In this document: positions 60,431 through 64,000 of the stretch, piece after piece
Layout of the letters: each line of letters begins with the position of its first letter
How positions within the stretch are numbered: position 1 is the first letter of the stretch
Source: Epinephelus fuscoguttatus
Taxonomy: Eukaryota > Chordata > Actinopteri > Perciformes > Serranidae
Length of the DNA stretch: 64,000 nucleotides
Assembly: GCF_011397635.1 (NCBI RefSeq)
Contig: NC_064760.1
Span: 25,245,356 to 25,309,355, forward strand
Direction: 5' to 3'
Program-made: the position numbers and the translations under genes
The notes under the pieces: model-generated
Databases searched by the model: none
The model's input: the letters and a program-made list of their open reading frames with translations, nothing else
Told to the model about the DNA's origin: nothing

Positions 60431-63256
60431 ATGGAAGCTGTGATCGGACTGTTGCTGATGATACTGGGAGTCTCTCATGGTGAGCTGTGACAGTATTTTC
60501 AAGTCTCGTTAAAAAGTACATCATCTTCACTGATATGTGTTGCAGCTGATATACTGACCCACACTGGGAAGAATCATGACACATAAATGAATTAGATGTT
60601 ATTAAATATGTTTTTTTTCAGCTCTGGTCTTCACTTGACTGCCATAGATCTATGATGTTGACACAAACTGACAGTTTTCTCTGCTCTGATTTTAAGTGAT
60701 GGTTTGTGTGTAACTATTATTTACATATGACAGTGACTTAAAGATTCAGTATTCTAGATTGATTTTATTCTCACTCAGTTACTGAACTTAAAAGGGAGGA
60801 TTGCAAACGGAGCTCAATAACTAAATGTAGCCTACTGCTAAGAGGAGGGAACTTTGTACACGAGTTTTAAGGAGAAATGATTTTCTGTCAAACATTTGTT
60901 TTTGGCTCTCCTGCACCAGGACACTTCACTGTCTGCATTGAGAGAAGCATAAATCCCATAAATTTTTTTTCAGTTCTTCAGTTTTTCAAAAAATTAATGG
61001 AATAAAATATTATTATTCATAATTTTCTATCTCATTTTTAATTTTTTTTTTATCTTTTATTTCCAGGTGAGGAAACCTCCTGTGATGGCAGACAGGATGG
61101 AGCTCAGTGTTATGGAGCTTTGGGAGGAACTGTGGTCCTCCGGCTGATGGACAGCGCCTCAGAAATATTTAGATACCGATGGTCAACCAAAACAACAATA
61201 ATACTCAAAGGGAGAAAGAATCTGATTGTGTCTAATGAGATAGAAAACAGATCATCATTTACTCCCAGTGATGGAACATTTAGGATCAATAACCTGAGCT
61301 GGAGTGATGGTGGGGAATATAAACTTTCAACCTACGATTCAAATGGACGGATATCAGAGGAGCGGGCTCTACATTTGTCTATTCAAGGTGAATAACTTCT
61401 TTACTGGGAAATTTAGTAACACTGATAGACATTCACGTCATATTCTATTGCTATATGATATTCTACATAATATGTGTAACTATGCCTGTAACTATATGAA
61501 AAGTCATCTGAGTGTGTTTCCTTCAGCTCCTGTGTCCTCTGTCCTGCTGGTCTCTGAGTGTCTGTCCCAGGGAGAGATGAGGGTGTCCTGCTCCTCTGAG
61601 GGAGGGGACAGTCCTCAGTACAGCTGGACTCTGGATGGACACACACTGACAGACGCTGAGCTCCTCTCTGGAAACACTGAGACCACCAACATCACTCTGA
61701 AACAACACGTCTCAGGACAACTGGTCTGCTCAGTCAGGAATAAAGTCAGCAGTGTCTCAAAAGAAATGAAGATGACTAACTGTGGTGAGTGGGAACATGA
61801 GTAAAAAAACAGTTTGATGATTATGACACTGATGATAAACTGTACATCAGTCAGTGATGTGTTTCTTTCCTTCAGGCTTCATATTCATTAACTGCCCCTT
61901 ACCCAATGCGACACACATATCACAGTGGGTGTTTGCAGCCAATAACACCCTGTGTATTGAGCCAACAACAGCTCCTACCACGACCACAGAAACCTCCACT
62001 GTGGGTAAGGAGACTGTCAGCATACTCAACCCCAGCACTAATATCACATCCTCCAATCAATCTGTGACTCCCCCCAGCAATGATGGCCCATATGGTAAGT
62101 AGGACTTAAAGCTTCACAGTACTCATTTTATTTTGTGTCAGCTAAACAGACACAGTAAGATTCAATTTTTCATTACGTAAATCAGTTCCTTTGGTCTTTG
62201 TTCCCTGAGTCTAAGAGTAGTCCCTGACAATTCAGAGCATCATCCTGGCATGTTGAATGTTGTCCCTTTTAAGATTGTTACTGGTCCGTTTCCTGTCGCA
62301 AATCCCATCTTCAGGATTGGGATTCTCACCTGTTGGCACTCAGCCCTTGTTGTCATCATTGCGAGTACTCTGGGATGGTAATGGCGGTGATGAGATGAGA
62401 TGAGATGAGATGAGATGAAGAGGGAGCTGAGGATCTGGATGTGAAGAGGAATGGGCTTTTGATAAGTTTGTCCCGGGCTCTGGATGAGGTGACTGGAGGT
62501 GAATAGAGTGGAGGAGTGACAGCCGACAGGAGCAGAGAGGAGAACAGATTTAAAGTTTGGTAGCAGCAGCATGAATGGCTGAAGGAGATCGTGACAAAGT
62601 TTGATCAGCACACCAAGAAAGGGAACACCCATAGTCAGCTGATTTGTGGAAGTGGTGGGAGTGGGATAGAGAGAGAATTGTGAATGGATATAGCATAATA
62701 CCAGAATAATAGCATGTTACAGTCACTGTTTATGAGTCAGGGGTTCACCTCTCCTCTAGACTGAGACTGAAGATGTTTTCATTTACCTTTTAAAGGGTGG
62801 TTTTTTGAGATGAATTTGACACGTGATTTCTATTACTCAGTACAAATGTTGATCATTTCTGCTCGCCTGAAGTTGAGTGTAATCACTCTATGTCATCTTA
62901 CATGCAAGATAAAGCATTTAGCCTTTAAGCTACACACGTCAATCAGACTTCCTCCAGCAGAGATGACCCCTGGCATTTAAGTAGGTGAAAACTAACTCTC
63001 CTATCACAGCACTAACTTGACCTGTGTTTTTTTATGTCTCTTTATCCAAACAGATCACTCCCTGCTCATATGTGGTGTGAGAGCAGCTGTAGTGATTCTT
63101 GCATTAATTGGGATCTGCATCTTTTTTGCGTGGAAGAAAAAGAAATACAAGATGGCTGCAGGCTCTGGCGTCCGCTATGAGAGGGGACATGAAGAGAACT
63201 CTGTTATGATGGTTGAAGTGAGAAGTTCTGCATCTGAACTTTACAGTAATGTGTGA
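60431..63256 (+). CDS. Array gene G: V-C2 receptor with long stalk, intact
   Basis: Exons 60431-60479 (signal), 61067-61387 (V), 61527-61784 (C2), 61876-62094 (stalk; alternative in-frame donor after 62004) and 63054-63256 (membrane plus tail) give 349 aa, the same plan and length as gene C. The V domain reads YRWSTKTTIILKGRKN in its C-C' region. The stalk start has Pro for Thr (NCPLPN), removing one glycosylation sequon. The membrane exon differs from the others at VRYERG (elsewhere VRCKRG), adding a tyrosine to the tail, which still ends SELYSNV. Unlike C, the promoter retains the ETS/PU.1-like block. The downstream flank carries an hAT-like MITE, and the window ends before a polyadenylation signal is seen. 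Confidence 0.8.
62387..62420. repeat. (GATGA)n microsatellite in gene G intron
   Basis: Five to six GATGA units at the site homologous to 30390-30416 in gene C. Confidence 0.85.
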
Positions 63257-63694
63257 AACCAACGCCTTAGTGTTGTATCTTATCTGCTGTTATCAGCCAT
63301 GTGTCTTTATGGGTGTGAAGATCAAGTTTTGAGTGAAAATTCTCTTCTCTCTTATTCCAGTCTACTTTACTTTTGCCCTCTGCTCAGCAGCTCACTATGA
63401 AAACCTTCTTACAAAAAGCACTGTGAGTGTTTTCTACATTTGAATCACTGTGGACGCTGTGACAGAACAAAGGTTGTGACTCTAGTTCTATGATCCTGAG
63501 TCAGACTGTTTTCACTCAGTCACTTCACTAGTTGTTGATTTGGTGAAAAGACTGTCTTGTTGTGACATTCAGTGCACCACTGCCTCTGGAGAGTAAACAA
63601 GAATCTAGACGCCCACAGCTCCACACACAGTTTATCCTTAAACAGCATGTGAGATTGTGAATTAAGCAAATACTGTCATTTAAGTGGTGTAACT

Positions 63695-63884
63695 CAGTGG
63701 TGTGGTGGTAGCTGATGAGGTGGGTGTGCTACTAAGTAGATGGGCAGGTTACTGAGGAGGAAGTGGGGATACTCTCTTATATATTTCAATGGCTTTTTGG
63801 CTGATAGGCGGGTAAACTGTAAACAGCCAGAGAAAGAGGTGGGTACACTCTGTATACCTGAGCATACCCTCCACTACACCACTG
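63695..63884. mobile_element. hAT-like MITE after gene G
   Basis: Ends CAGTGGTGTGGTGG and CCACTACACCACTG; flanked by GTGTAACT and GTGCAACT. Orthologous in position to the copy after gene C (31707-31896), supporting common descent of the C and G units. Confidence 0.7.
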
Positions 63885-64000
63885 GTGCAACTAATCTTGA
63901 TGCCATTTGGAAGTTATTTTGCTGTAGATTTCCACATTCTCATTGCACTATTGCATTACTTTTGTATATAGGTACTTGATGTAGTGACTGTATATATTTA

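Overview
The window reads as nuclear DNA of a ray-finned fish, most likely a percomorph teleost (inference from the repeat types and from the fish-style immunoglobulin receptors). All recognisable host genes lie on the + strand and are split by GT-AG introns (two GC donors).

Layout. 1-7369: gene-poor flank with microsatellites, a degenerate minisatellite and a probable LINE fossil. 7370-10697: a complete two-exon arylsulfatase I gene (arsi, 570 aa). 13050-16598: a small one-V-domain immunoglobulin receptor (174 aa) with a poly-Val/poly-Cys membrane segment. 18367-63256: a tandem array of seven related genes, called A to G here, built from a shared set of exons: signal peptide, V domain, C2 domain, Ser/Thr-rich stalk, and a single exon for membrane segment plus tail. 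The V domains lack the canonical B-F cysteines and the C2 domains carry an extra cysteine pair, as in the CD2/SLAM family. Every internal exon starts and ends in phase 1, so exons can be added, lost, swapped or skipped without changing the frame.

The genes differ in architecture. A has three V domains and ends in a stop where a splice donor was lost (predicted secreted). B is V-C2-stalk-V-C2-stalk-TM with several frameshifts. C and G are V-C2-long stalk-TM (349 aa, intact). D is (V-C2)x3 with a different membrane/tail exon and one frameshifted V exon. E is V-C2-stalk-TM with a damaged V exon. F has the B architecture and is intact (516 aa). B-C and F-G look like copies of one two-gene block. 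Decayed membrane exons inside B and F, V-exon stubs before C and G, and a microhomology-flanked triplication in D record how the array was built.

About 7.8 kb directly upstream of gene D (34820-42598) is a nest of mobile elements: an unidentified 368-bp insert, a DNA transposon with inverted ends, an L1/Tx1-type LINE on the minus strand, and a Tc1-like element inside the LINE's reverse transcriptase. A second Tc1/IS630-type element lies downstream of gene C, with clean empty sites in paralogous copies. Genes D and E share one promoter type (E has a perfect ISRE match and a TATA box); A, B, F and G share another with an ETS/PU.1-like site exactly 163 bp before the ATG; gene C has lost that site. 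The array probably continues beyond 64000. No CRISPR, rRNA or tRNA gene was seen.
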